From Fonsecaea monophora (Eukaryota > Ascomycota > Eurotiomycetes > Chaetothyriales > Herpotrichiellaceae): DNA of 64,000 bases. Both the position numbers and the translations under genes were made by a program. How positions within the stretch are numbered: the first letter of the stretch is position 1; each line of letters begins with the position of its first letter. The notes under the pieces were generated by a model that was given only the letters and a program-made list of their open reading frames with translations, ran no database searches and was not told the origin of the DNA. Of this stretch, positions 32,101 through 42,943 are shown piece by piece. The DNA lies in assembly GCF_001642475.1 (NCBI RefSeq), contig NW_019174010.1, positions 62,001 to 126,000 of the forward strand, read 5' to 3'.

Positions 32101-32981
32101 TTTCGAAAGGTCTCGGTAATATTCTACACAAAGGGGATGCAGAGACGAAAGAACAGAGTTGACGAATACATTGATCTCCGTGGGCGACGAGTTATGAGCG
32201 AGGAAATGGATGCTTTTGCCGTCTAAGCCAGTTGCTCGCCGAATGGTACTGACGCGGTCTTCCAGATCAGCAGGATTAATCATGCCATCTCCTAGCAAAA
32301 TAACCACCAGTCTGGTCTTGTAATTCGTCGACGTGAGCACGCTCCGCACATTGTTGACCTCGGACTTCAACTTATTATCCTGAAGTGAACTGGTGTTGGG
32401 ATCGGAGACCAGACTAAAGACCGTCAAGAGGGCGCAAGGCAGGCGTGACTGGTGTTTGGTGATCCACAAAGGAGAAATGATGCCATCAGGATACAGCGGA
32501 GAGCTGGGAGTCAATGGTGACAGCGGAGAATGTAGCACAAGGGCTGGCGGTGGACTTCCATTTGCACCGACAGCCGACAGACGGGGAGAATGGGGAGGGG
32601 GCGGTGCTTTACGAGGAGGAAGAGTGTAAACCTGCGCCATGTGTCAGCGTCACAATCTTTGTGGGAAGCCGTATGGTAAGGGGAGCGCTGACCTACCCGT
32701 CCGACCTTGACTATCCTGAAAACCCTGCCACTCCTCGATGTGGAATATTGAGAGTGCCACGGAAGATCAGAGGCATCTTGTTTGCAGAAAGACTCGAGTA
32801 ACTGCTCGGCGAGAGGCCCGCTGACGATGGGCGCATCCACCTTGATTCTAAATCCACCTTCGTGCAAGAAGTCGTGGGTCTTCACCACCGGATCTGGCTC
32901 ACTGGGGCTTCTAGAATCCAACCCTGAAAGCAGCAGGAAAGGCAGGTTATGAAGGACGTAGTCTTGTGGGAAACGGTCCAT
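29155..32981 (-). CDS. TRAPP complex subunit, TRAPPC11/foie-gras family
   Basis: Large subunit of a vesicle tethering complex of the Golgi/ER. Exons 32697-32981 and 29155-32631 with a 65-bp intron (GTAGGT...GCGCAG) give 1253 residues, the usual size. N-terminus MDRFPQDYVLHNLPFLLLSG is typical for the fungal family, followed by a Pro-rich insert and an alpha/beta segment with TRLVVILLGDG. The foie-gras helical region is at about 300-560 (marked by GWNVRYEFKLGVFAEFRQEM), and the gryzun-type beta-rich region fills the rest to about 1250 (for example FLVRPFEANYDF-like and SLVPISRQSLKYRILP segments). S. cerevisiae lacks this subunit, whereas filamentous fungi and animals keep it. Start chosen because it matches the conserved N-terminal block. 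Confidence 0.88.
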
Positions 32982-35411
32982 GATTATCGGACATCTTGCG
33001 TTCTGACAGGAGTCAGATGGCGATGACAGATGAGCACCTCTGTGTTTGTGTTTTGGATGGGTATACCATTGCAGCAACAAATCAAGAAACAGAGTCGTCA
33101 ATCTGCATCAATCCACTCGGTACGGGGTTACAGTGAACGATGTTGGAGGATCGAAGTGAGATAGAACAAGTCGAGAAGTGTGATTGAAACAATGTGAGCT
33201 CGCCGCAGTTTCCGAATTGAGCGCAGGTTGCAGCCATGGGAAATGCATCACCATCACCACCACCACCACCACCACCACCAGGCATCTTTTGGCCATGTGA
33301 CGGATTCATCATGCAATTCAGACTCCAGATGTCCTATTCTCACATTACCTACCTTTACGTTGGATGCTGAGGCTCTGCACCATTGCTTCGTGTCATGTCA
33401 TGTCACAATGCCCGATTGGTGAGCGCTCTCCCCTCCCTTCATTCGTTGTTCCAATCGTATCTCGAAATGTTATGTGTAGAGTACTCCACCTACATCTGTT
33501 GTTGAGCCATGCTGCAGGTTCATCTAAGCACTTGGACCATCCGCAAATGCCGTTACGTATAGGTTTGGTCCTCTGGTTGAGTGGGTTGAATCCCCATCAG
33601 TAACCCATGGCCGAGTCTCCATGTGTTTTGTCTTGGAACGCACGGCCTGGAGATGGATCTTGTCACAGGGTATCGCCAGATTGCTGTCAACTACTCGGAC
33701 TTACCCATACGCGATTCATGTTGGGGGCGTTTTTCTCTCGCCCACGGTTTGCCTCCACCTGTGTATGTGGCTTCCTTTTTGTACTGATGATGCGTGTATC
33801 CAGCATGCGCATGACTGATATCAGCTCGAAGGCAAGATGCACTTCGGGCTTCGACGACTCGAGGCAATTACCACATTGGGTATTTGTCTCTTCTGTTCGG
33901 CCCGCAGAGCTCAATCCGCCACAGCTCTACGGATGGGAACTAGTTTCTCCCAATCATGCAGCAAGCTTACTAGACCCACTCGTTTGTCATGGTTCCATGC
34001 GAAGCACAGATCGCTACCTGACTCTCTACTTCGTACCTCATCTCCTCGTACTCGTTACACTCTGGTATAGCCGCTCTTTGCCCGCTCGAGGCTTACCAAG
34101 CCATGCGAGGAATGGCTAGTCCAGCTGGTCAGTCTATTGGCCAGCAGATTCTCGAGATCCAAGTCACAGAGGCAAGCGGGTCAAGAGAGCTGCACAGCAG
34201 CACTGTCTGTATCTGGAAGGCGCCCAGAGCGGCAAGACGGCAACGTGTCATCTCGGCTGGAATAGCATTCTCTGTGTTGCTCCAACGTCAGTTGTCTGCG
34301 GCGACCTGCAACCTAATCTGACGAGGGCAAAGCCTCGAATCCCATCAGATGTGGACCCCGAGACCCGAAAACACTGGAAAACATCCATTTGTCGACTTTC
34401 AAGTCTACTCCTGGAAGTACACCCGGGTCACGGGGCGCTTCTACACGGGGCCGATGGAAGGTATTCGTCCTGAGACTGTCCCATCAAAGACAGCACCCCG
34501 AAACGAGACCCAATGAGTGCCCTTGTCCGGTGGAATTATTCAGCCGGACAATGCAGGGTGCAGTATCACCAGCATTCCTAAAAGAGTAGGTGCTCTAGGG
34601 ACCTAAGCCTTGGACGTTGGATTTGATCCCACCTCTTACCGACTCGGAGGAGACGCGAAGGACCGGAAGACCAATCGACACATGTGGTTACCCACTCTCC
34701 CGTTTTCCCGGCGGAGAATCAGATCCATCGAGATCCAGAGCCTCGTCAGACTTGCCTTGGATTGACCCACCGTTTCAGCTTATGGTAACCGCATAGACAA
34801 ATCGGGAAGTGGTGTGATGTTCGCCAACATCACACGAGCGACCTTGTTTCCAGCCGCCATGGTCGAGGCCCGCCCTTTTTGGCAGCAAAGAATCGTCGTG
34901 TACGTAAAGATTGTCAGTGCGAAAAGGCCAACATGTAGGTGCCGACCTGGTGAACCAGCCGTCAGGAGAGCCAAGGAGCGTGGTCCGGTTAGTCACAAAT
35001 TATTCAGCTGGATGATCCGAGTCCAAACTGGATCAGGGCTATCACCAAAATCTGCCGGCTGATGGACGGCGACAAGCTAGGCTCTTTGCTATCTCGTCGA
35101 GGTGAGCTGGAAGTCTCCGCCTGCAGAATGTCTCCGAATTGTCTGTTCTGAGTAAGGTTTTCGAAAGAGAAAAGGAGCCTATTCGCGCCTGTTTTGGTAT
35201 TGACGCTTGAAGCTCCCCCGGGCAAGCGCAGCTATTTCTGACCGAGCTATCCGACTGAACAAAAAGGCCCCTACTCCTCACCGAAGACTCAGGCTCTGTT
35301 CCAGACCAGCATCTTCCCCCCTTTTCTAACCCCAGCCAGATTAGGCTTTACACGAGCTCGAAAAGCTGGGTCGGATGTGTGTGCCTTTTGATTCAGAGGT
35401 GTTACCGACAA
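32982..35411. promoter_or_regulatory. 2.4 kb divergent intergenic region with CAC repeat
   Basis: Lies between the starts of the TRAPPC11 homologue and the TPR-like gene. Frames in this interval are short and unlike known proteins. A (CAC)n microsatellite is at 33246-33280. Otherwise no assignable feature. Confidence 0.4.
33246..33280 (+). repeat. (CAC)n trinucleotide microsatellite
   Basis: CAT/CAC units from 33246, pure CAC from about 33255 to 33280. Not within a recognised coding exon. Confidence 0.85.
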
Positions 35412-37262
35412 ATGCCTCCCAGGGAGGACGGGGCATCAAAGACCTTTACTTGGATTACTGGCGATCCACGCAGCAAGAAGAACATCACACAGATTCGGCG
35501 ACATGCGGGGCAGAATTCCGGGGTGAAAGCTGAAAATAGCGCTAGAACTCGCTCGAGTTCTTCGCCTAGGCCAGGACTTCGAGGCTCTACAAAGCCCTTT
35601 AGAGCTGTTCATCCTTCTTCCAAGGTTGACGAGACCGCTGGGAAGTTCTTGAATTCACAGGGCGATGTGAACAGTCCCTTCCATGTGGATTACCCTTTCA
35701 GCACTGCGGAAAATGGCACGGCTCCCTCAGCTCCCGCTCATCAAGATCAAGTCAACGCCTACGAGCCAGTCTACCCGCTTCCATCAAGCCTGAGAGAAGC
35801 GACTTCTACGAACCAAGAGGCTCCTCCCTCACGAAAGGTCACCATCTGGGATCTGGTTAACCACTCGGCCGAGGAAGAAGAGAGGCACAAGCTGGAACTA
35901 CTGGGTTCAACTCCAGGGCAAGACACAGACGATGGTCGAGCCGATTATTTTGGCAATCACATCGGCCATACAGAACTCAAGCAAGCATTGAGCGAGGTAC
36001 GGGCACATTCTCCGCGCAACTCTCGGAAAGTGTCTCCGTTGCCGGCTACTGCAGCCCTGCAAGCCAACATTGCCAAACGCCGCAAGCCCACCGCGCAGGC
36101 GGGTCACTCGAACGCATCATGGCGCATCGGTATGGCGCCCTCCGCCGTCATGACTCTGTCCAAGGAAGACTCACAAATAGAACAGATCCTCTTACAAACC
36201 AGCACCTTCTACACGAGCAAGTTCGAGTCCTCGTGGTGCGGACAAATCCATGACATCGAGCGCATCAACTCTTTCGAGATGCTGAGCGTTGAAAATTTCA
36301 GCGGCTCCATCACAACGGCCGCCGGACTGATGGCTGTTGGAAGGATTGACTCGGCCTCATCCATACTCAGCCGTGTCCTCCCTACGCTGTCAGACCTCCT
36401 GATCTTGCAACACCCAAAGCTTTACTACATCCTCGCAGACCTCAGTCTTGACACCTCCAACACTGAACTCGGACGCCTACGTAGTCAAGTGAAGAAGTTC
36501 GCTGCCGCCGCATCTCTCGCGATCCTCGGGCCTTCCCACCCGATCACTGCTCTGCTCCAACTCACCCTCACGAGCACCGACCAGCGTCTCCGACTCCGCG
36601 AATTGATTCAGCGCAAAATTCACGAGCTGCACGAACACCTTTTCAGTGCCACCTCTCACGAGACAACCGCGCAGTACTACTACCTCGCGCGTGTGCTCGC
36701 CCAGCTGGGACACCTGGATGAAGCAGCTCGCATACTCACGCGAATCATTCCTATGTGGGAAAACACCCACACCAAAAACAGTCTCCTGCCCGTGACCGGC
36801 CTTCTCGAACTCACCAAAGTCCACCTCGCCTTGGGTAACACTAATCAAGATACAGAATCGCTCGTATCCGATGCTCTGCGCCGCACACTGACCATCGAAA
36901 AATCTTCGGAGGACCAGTCATCCCCTCTAGCGGAAGTGGTGCACTCAAGGATGGGCTGTTTGAGAACACTGGGCCGGTTACATGTGATGAGGGGAAATGT
37001 GCAGACCGCCATGATGCAGTATACAGCCGCAGTGAGTGTCGGCGTAGGGGAGCTGGGAGCGCGCGTGCCCGCTGTGCAGCTCGCCGTGGCGGATCTCGAT
37101 GCGGTGACTCGCATGACTGTGCATTCGGACGACGACGACGATGACAACAACACCCTTCACGATGTAGATCGAGTGGCGCTGCCATCAGTGAAGCTCGGAC
37201 CTGACATCTGGGAAGCGGCGAGGCTGAATCTAGACGCCTTCTTGAATACCGAGGGTTCATGA
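35412..37262 (+). CDS. Hypothetical fungal protein with helical, TPR-like C-terminal half
   Basis: Single exon, 616 residues; start at the Met of MPPREDGASKTFTWITGDPR because this block (aromatic-Trp-Ile followed by a basic KNITQIRRHAGQN stretch) resembles N-termini of several fungal regulator-like proteins. Residues 30-240 are disordered. From about 245 on the protein is all helical with repeated Leu/Ala patterns (TTAAGLMAVGRIDSASSIL; YYYLARVLAQLGHLDEAARI), suggestive of TPR-like repeats and protein binding. A short Asp run (EDDDDDDNN-like) lies near the end. No enzyme motif. I do not recognise the family; an in-frame Met 11 codons upstream exists. Confidence 0.72.
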   Translation: MPPREDGASKTFTWITGDPRSKKNITQIRRHAGQNSGVKAENSARTRSSSSPRPGLRGSTKPFRAVHPSSKVDETAGKFLNSQGDVNSPFHVDYPFSTAENGTAPSAPAHQDQVNAYEPVYPLPSSLREATSTNQEAPPSRKVTIWDLVNHSAEEEERHKLELLGSTPGQDTDDGRADYFGNHIGHTELKQALSEVRAHSPRNSRKVSPLPATAALQANIAKRRKPTAQAGHSNASWRIGMAPSAVMTLSKEDSQIEQILLQTSTFYTSKFESSWCGQIHDIERINSFEMLSVENFSGSITTAAGLMAVGRIDSASSILSRVLPTLSDLLILQHPKLYYILADLSLDTSNTELGRLRSQVKKFAAAASLAILGPSHPITALLQLTLTSTDQRLRLRELIQRKIHELHEHLFSATSHETTAQYYYLARVLAQLGHLDEAARILTRIIPMWENTHTKNSLLPVTGLLELTKVHLALGNTNQDTESLVSDALRRTLTIEKSSEDQSSPLAEVVHSRMGCLRTLGRLHVMRGNVQTAMMQYTAAVSVGVGELGARVPAVQLAVADLDAVTRMTVHSDDDDDDNNTLHDVDRVALPSVKLGPDIWEAARLNLDAFLNTEGS

Positions 37263-37694
37263 TTTGTTTGCAGCAGGCCCGTGGTGTTTATGAGCATTTC
37301 CCTTGGGCTGATGTTTGATATGAGCGGAGGGAGACTCGATAATGGAGCAAGGGTCTATCCATCTCGGAAGGCTGCGATTGAAGGCGAGGGCGACTTGGAG
37401 GGACCATGAACATGTTCTGTTGGGTGGTGGTTTTTCCAATACATGCACACACCCGTGCCTTTTCGTGACGTAAACCTACAGATGCTGGCGGGAGCTTTCG
37501 TTGCCCTCCCGCATCCTATGAGTTGTCTTATGCGTGAAACATGAGCGATGGTGGTGTTGTAGGTGCTATACAAATTTGTCATAGTTTGGAGTTACTATAT
37601 TTTCCTTAAGTGTGCTGGTCGGTTTTATCCTTTCTTGTCTAATGCCTTTTTAATGGTATAGGTCCTGTCCCATTTCCCACTACGAAGAAGTAAA
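37263..37694. other. Convergent 3' region, TPR-like gene/HUT1
   Basis: About 430 bp between facing stop codons. No feature seen. Confidence 0.4.
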
Positions 37695-38939
37695 TCATTT
37701 TGCCTTGTCGGCCAGTTTCTTCCTTTTCTCTCTCTCCTTCTTCTCTAAATTCTGTATATATGCCTCGGCGGCAATTCCGCCAAAGACCAACCCAATGCCC
37801 ATCCACTGGCCCTTGGTTAGCGAATGTCCAAACCACATGACGCTCAATAGCATGGTGAACATTTTCCTCGTCACTGTCACCGTAACGAGGAGTAGGGAAG
37901 AGAATCTCTCTAGCGTGGCGTAGATGAAGAGTTGGCCGACGGCGCCGCAGAGGCAGAAGAGCAGGACGTCCTTGAGCACGGGTGGATGGCGCTGAAAGAA
38001 AGAAATGGCCTGAGCCAGCTCGTGAGTGTCGGTCCGCACAAACTCCGGGATGAGCGCCTGAGGGACGTATGGTGTGGCAACGAGGTATGCGCCCATCAAG
38101 ATTGTGCCGAGCAGGTTGAGGATGACCATCATCTGCGGACCTGACGTCTTTCCGTAGCGGTGCGGGGATTGGAAGATGTGGTCTTGGACCGTGTTTGTCA
38201 GGCCATCAAACAGCAAGTTGATCCCCAAAAGCGTCAACCCATAGATGCTCGAGTTTTGTGTCGACTGTGTCTTGCCCGGTTTCGGGGGGTGGTAGAGGGT
38301 GAACACCGCTACGCCACTGGTCACTGCCAGTACTATCATGTATTTTGACAGAGGGTATCGTCTGCGGAACAAGGTGACGTGTAACGCCATTACAGGCAGC
38401 AGTTTGCATGATTTTGCCAGGACAAATGTGAGGTAGTCGACGTGGGCGAGGGAAGCGTAGCCAAAGGGAGATGCGAGAGTGGTGGTCAGTGTGACCAGCA
38501 CCAGTGGTAGGAGGGAAGAGGTAGAGGGAAGAATGTTGAATCGTCCGGTCGTATAGGAGAGGTACAGGCTCCCGCTTATGAAGGCGAAGACAGCTTGGAT
38601 TGTGTTGAGAACGATCGGGAAGCGGAAGTATTCTTGTTGCGCCTGCGCAGCGGAGGGGGAAGTGAGCGGGTATGGCGTGGTGGTGATGCGTTCTTGCAGC
38701 ACGCCCCATGTCAGAAACGAGGCATAGATACCGCCGACGCACACGAGGAGAGTCAGAATGCTTGGGTGGGCCTGCTGTATCTGTGGCCGCTGTTGGGAAT
38801 GCGAGGTCGGCTTCTCAGAAGGAGAGGGGATATGGCCATTGCTGTAGACGGCGCGCTGTTCGGGAACATCTGAAGGGGCCTGCATAACTTCCCCGGAGTT
38901 AATGCGCTGCATGGGCGTGACCTGTTTGCGGCGCGCCAT
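37695..38939 (-). CDS. HUT1: UDP-galactose transporter homologue Hut1 (SLC35B1 family), ER membrane
   Basis: Nucleotide-sugar transporter-family protein of the ER. Single exon; 414 residues when started at MARRKQVTPMQR (the frame is open further 5' but the added sequence is not conserved). About ten hydrophobic segments. Family marks include GIYASFLTWGVLQERITTTP after the first segment, LAKSCKLLPVMALHVTLFRR in the middle, INLLFDGLTNTVQDHIF, and TVTVTRKMFTMLLSVMWFGH near the end. The C-terminus is strongly basic (EKKEREKRKKLADKAK), compatible with a lysine-based ER retrieval signal, although only Lys at -3 fits. A disordered stretch of about 50 residues precedes the first segment. Confidence 0.93.
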   Translation of the reverse strand: MARRKQVTPMQRINSGEVMQAPSDVPEQRAVYSNGHIPSPSEKPTSHSQQRPQIQQAHPSILTLLVCVGGIYASFLTWGVLQERITTTPYPLTSPSAAQAQQEYFRFPIVLNTIQAVFAFISGSLYLSYTTGRFNILPSTSSLLPLVLVTLTTTLASPFGYASLAHVDYLTFVLAKSCKLLPVMALHVTLFRRRYPLSKYMIVLAVTSGVAVFTLYHPPKPGKTQSTQNSSIYGLTLLGINLLFDGLTNTVQDHIFQSPHRYGKTSGPQMMVILNLLGTILMGAYLVATPYVPQALIPEFVRTDTHELAQAISFFQRHPPVLKDVLLFCLCGAVGQLFIYATLERFSSLLLVTVTVTRKMFTMLLSVMWFGHSLTKGQWMGIGLVFGGIAAEAYIQNLEKKEREKRKKLADKAK

Positions 38940-39642
38940 GTTGTTAAGGACAGACGGAAGAAAAGGAATGACTGGAGTGAGTGGGCGATCAAAGAAAAAT
39001 AGGCTGGAGTGTGTATTCAACTGCGGACAAGACGAATTGATGTTGTAACGTGGCGTGTCAGTCTCAACCCGGCGGTCCCTGACATGGTAAAAAGTAAGTG
39101 CTAATAATAATCTCTTCAGCCTTGTCAGCCTCGTCAGCTCATTAGCCATAATGCAACCAGTCTGCCACCCGTTTATCCTCTGGACAAAGTGAATTACCAC
39201 GCCACGACATCGAACTTGAGGAACAGGGTGCTTGGACCGGCCACTAGCCTTTACAACTCCTGTTAAGCCATGTTCTGTAGATACTCAACTTGTTCGCTTT
39301 CAAGAAACGGTAAAAGTTGGCCAAACTGTTCATCTAACTTGGCTCTTTCTCGAATCCTGCTCACTTTGTGTCTGCAATGTGCTAGGAATACGCAAATCAC
39401 TACATGTATGGGCTAGACAGCCACTGTCGGAGGTACATACCTAGGCACATGCCATGCCGCAGGTATCTTCAGTGCCTTCATGGACTGGTAATCTGAGCCA
39501 AGACAAATTGGCATCGGTAGATTGTCGCAGCCTCGTGAGCCCCTTGACAAACCCAGCCTTGTCACGAGCCGTCAGTTAATTCGTCCATACACAAGTCGAG
39601 CTGAAGTATGACTCTCTGGGACTCGTTTCTGACTTCCCACTC
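38940..39642. promoter_or_regulatory. HUT1 promoter / GPATCH1 3' region
   Basis: 700 bp between two minus-strand genes; no recognised feature. Confidence 0.35.
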
Positions 39643-41869
39643 CTAATCCTCTTCATCATCACTACCAAAAATGGCTTTGAACACAGCTTGCCCAGGCCGT
39701 TGCTGCTCGAGCGCTTCGTTTCTTTCCGGATCGAGCGCAGCAGGCCGGCTCTCGACCACTGCTGCAATCGACGGCTCGCTCGTTCGAATACCGACTGGGT
39801 TTCTGCCGACTTCTGGACCATGGTCATGATAAGATGTCGCAGATCCGAAGGACTTGAATTGCGACGCCGCGAAGCCGGCTTCGCCAGAGCTAGCCGCAGT
39901 TGCACTTCCACCACTACCTTCCCCTGAACCTGAGTGCGCCGGCATTTGCACATTGAATCTCTTACAGAGGAGCCTGGTAGGGTAGAAATTGATGACAGAC
40001 CGTGTCATGGGACCGAACATTCCGAGTTTAGCGGCCGATTCTGCAGGATCTTCCGGCCTTGCCTGGGGCTTGCTCAATAACGAATCTGTGGCCGTGTCGG
40101 CCGATTTGCCATCTTGACCTTGAGCGGAAGACGATGAAGAGGTGAAACGGGCAGCCATCAAGCCGCTAATGGGCTTAAACACCTCCGCTGCCCGCGCGAA
40201 CTCTTGCATCTCTAGAATCCATTCCTCCCGCTTCATGTTGTTGGCTCGCGGTGGCACCTCCTCGGCCGTTCTGTGTCCGGCGTGAATCTCGAGAAAAGTT
40301 CGATATCTTGATCTTTTGTTCTCATCCTCTGCATACGGCATCCAGCCACCAACTGCGCGATTCAGGGCCTGGAGCGCAACTTCCCGGTCTAGCTGGGGAA
40401 TCATAAGTTGGGGGTCATTTGTTTGAGATTCAGATGACTTATTAGTATTTGTTGGTTGTTCGCTCCCAGCCGCGGGAAGGTTTTGGCGACCTGATGCAGC
40501 AGCCACGCGATCACGAGCAGCAGGTGTTAAGAAGTCAAATATCGACTTTCCTGGAAGTTGTGACTCGCCCAACAGCGATGCACGGGCTTTGGCCGTAAGA
40601 TTCGACGACTTCGCGGCCTCTGCTGTCGAGACAGTCGTGGATGCAGCGCCTGCTTCCGCGGCCGGCGAAATGGATGATTTCCAGTCTTCAGGGACCTCTG
40701 GGGGTTTGTACTTCTCGTCCTGTATGGTCATTGAGCCCAGTGAATCTAGTTCATCTGTCAACACAAAGCCATCCAGGGGTAATCGCCCATCGTGGCACTT
40801 CCTCATGATTCCCTTCAAAGTTGCCAATTTTTTGGAAATAAATGTGGGTTTGGCCTTTACAAGAGGGTTTGCAGCGCTTCCGCTCCTCTTTGTTTTGGAC
40901 TTTGGCATCTTTTCGCCGGCAATAACCTTGTGGTATGATATCTTGGGGCCCATGGAATACGGGTCCTCATCGGAGTCATCATCATTGAGGACTCCGACAC
41001 CAAGTCCTGTCCTTCTTCTTGCTTGTGCTGGTTTCTTCCCAGGAGCGAACAGTGGAGCAGTGCCCTCTTCATCTGAAGCTTCGCCAGCAGAGCCAGACCC
41101 GGGATTTGTTGTTGAGATGCTTCGACCTGACGACTCCTTGTGGCCCTGCAAGTCTCCAATGTATCCCAGGCCTTTATGGTCTGTCTTTCGCGTGTATGAA
41201 ACCACCTGCACATCATCTGGAGCAAAAAGATGTGTCTGCGCATGCTCTTCTTCGTCCTCCGGCTCTTCCTCGCCAACTTTTGCTGCTCGTCGAACTCGAG
41301 GGCCAATGCCTTGACCTTCCCTCCAGCCCATTCGCTTGAGCAGTTTTGACCCAATAGTTTCGTTCAACGGTCGAAAAATGTCAATGGCGGCGGTCTTTCG
41401 CAGAGTATCGTGCTCCGTGCCGAATCCCGCAAATTCTGAGGAGGTGTTCAGTGTGCGTGATTCTTCAGCCTCGCGAAAATCTTCTTCGTCCATGAAATCC
41501 TCAGGTCTTTGGGTTTGCCTATTTTGTGCAGCCTTTGCGCGGTTCTGTCTGGACGATACAAAGGAGGAAGGAGTCCATCCTTCTTTGGAGCCTACGGTAT
41601 TAAAGTATCTGTGTCCACCACTTTAGCCATTGTGCTCTTGAGACCATTGCTCCGAGTGCTCACCCGGCGCTGAAACCTCCTGTGAAGGCACCGTGCAAGC
41701 GTTTGCGCCCTCTTTCGTCTGTGACCTCCTGCTTCCACACTGGCACAAAAGACCCATCATCCCGAGTATTCTCATCCAGGGGAGGCAGAGGTGTTCCATA
41801 CAGAACAAAAGGTGAGGATTGTTTTTGGAGGTCGGCCTCGAAGGCCTGTCGCGATCGTTTGGAGGCCAT
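39643..41869 (-). CDS. G-patch domain protein, GPATCH1/DUF1604 family
   Basis: Nuclear protein of the spliceosome-associated GPATCH1 (TOUGH) family. G-patches activate DEAH-box helicases. Exons 41664-41869 and 39643-41608, 55-bp intron, 723 residues. The DUF1604 N-terminus is complete (MASKRSRQAFEADLQ, FVLYGTPLPPLDE, VPVWKQEVTDERGRKRLHGA, then YFNTVGSKEGWTPSSF across the junction). The G-patch follows (TIGSKLLKRMGWREGQGIGP). Further family marks: KTDHKGLGYIG, DGRLPLDGFVL, and the C-terminal PMTRSVINFYPTRLLCKRFNVQMP. The end is acidic (FGSDDEED). Divergent from KIN1. Confidence 0.92.
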
Positions 41870-42943
41870 GTTCGAAATAGCGATAGGATCACATTGTTGG
41901 GCAAGGATCAGAAGATGGGATCGACTGGGTGGCCTACGCGGCACAAGTCCATTGAAACCAAAGTCTGTCAGTGGCTGGCGAGCTTGTGCAGTTGGTCATT
42001 CGTACACCATTTTTCTTACTTGATATCCGATGGTGCAGAACGGTTTAGCAATTATCATCGTGTCTGGCTTACGAAAAGAGTGCGCTGTACGCCAGTGTTG
42101 ATGGTCAGACAACATCGAATTCTTGGGGGTGCCACTTAATGCTCTTCACCTCAAGAGCGTGATCAGCCGGCAGGGCCAGTTAGGCTGGTACGGGCACCGA
42201 TCCCGAACCTTGGGTCAAATACCGCGTCAACTAATCATGTCACTGAGTGAGCTATTAGCATCCAGTCTAAAGGAACCACCAACCAGTAGCTGCTGTCCCA
42301 GCCATTGTTGGCCTTGTAGAGTGCTATGGAGAGCCTGGAAGTCTCGCGGAAGCATTAGAAGCCCCCCTCATGCGTGTTTTGTCAGGTTGTGCACCGTGCT
42401 TTTGCCTGCGCCCATCAATCAAATGTTCACAATCTGATTCCAACTGCAAACCCAGGATCTTAATAACTTGAAACAGAGCATTGGGACCGCCATTATTTCG
42501 CCTCAAGTCATCAATTTCGTTTGATCCACTGCCACGGCCTCCTCTGACTCTCTCCCCGCCCCAATCTGCGTTGGACGTGGCAGAGCTGTAGTCATCTTAC
42601 TATCTGCTCTGCCCGCCTTCGACCTTACGCGAGAACCCGATGATACGACTAGTCGGCCTATCTCCTTCTTGTTGTGATCTCTCTGAACGTCACCTTGAGA
42701 GACTCGCTCTATTCGAGCCATAACCGACGACACAAACCGGATACTGAATCGAGCAATTCCCGAACAAAGCCTTGTGGCTGCAAGGCCCAAGGGCTCAAGG
42801 GGTTTGACATTGCTTGTCGTCCGTGCGTTCCATACTGGCGTTGGTCCTTGGATTCGCACAGCAAACGTGACACTCAGTCTGGTCTTTGATTCATCAAACA
42901 AAGATTCTGAACGGCAGCTGAGTTGTCTGCCTCCGTCAGTAAG
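41870..42943. promoter_or_regulatory. Divergent promoter region GPATCH1/KIN1
   Basis: 1.07 kb between two start codons. No coding exon recognised. Confidence 0.4.

Noticed and set aside
33607..34119. 170-codon frame on the plus strand
   Set aside because: Composition is Cys/Arg/Ser-rich and irregular with no recognisable motif; typical of chance frames.
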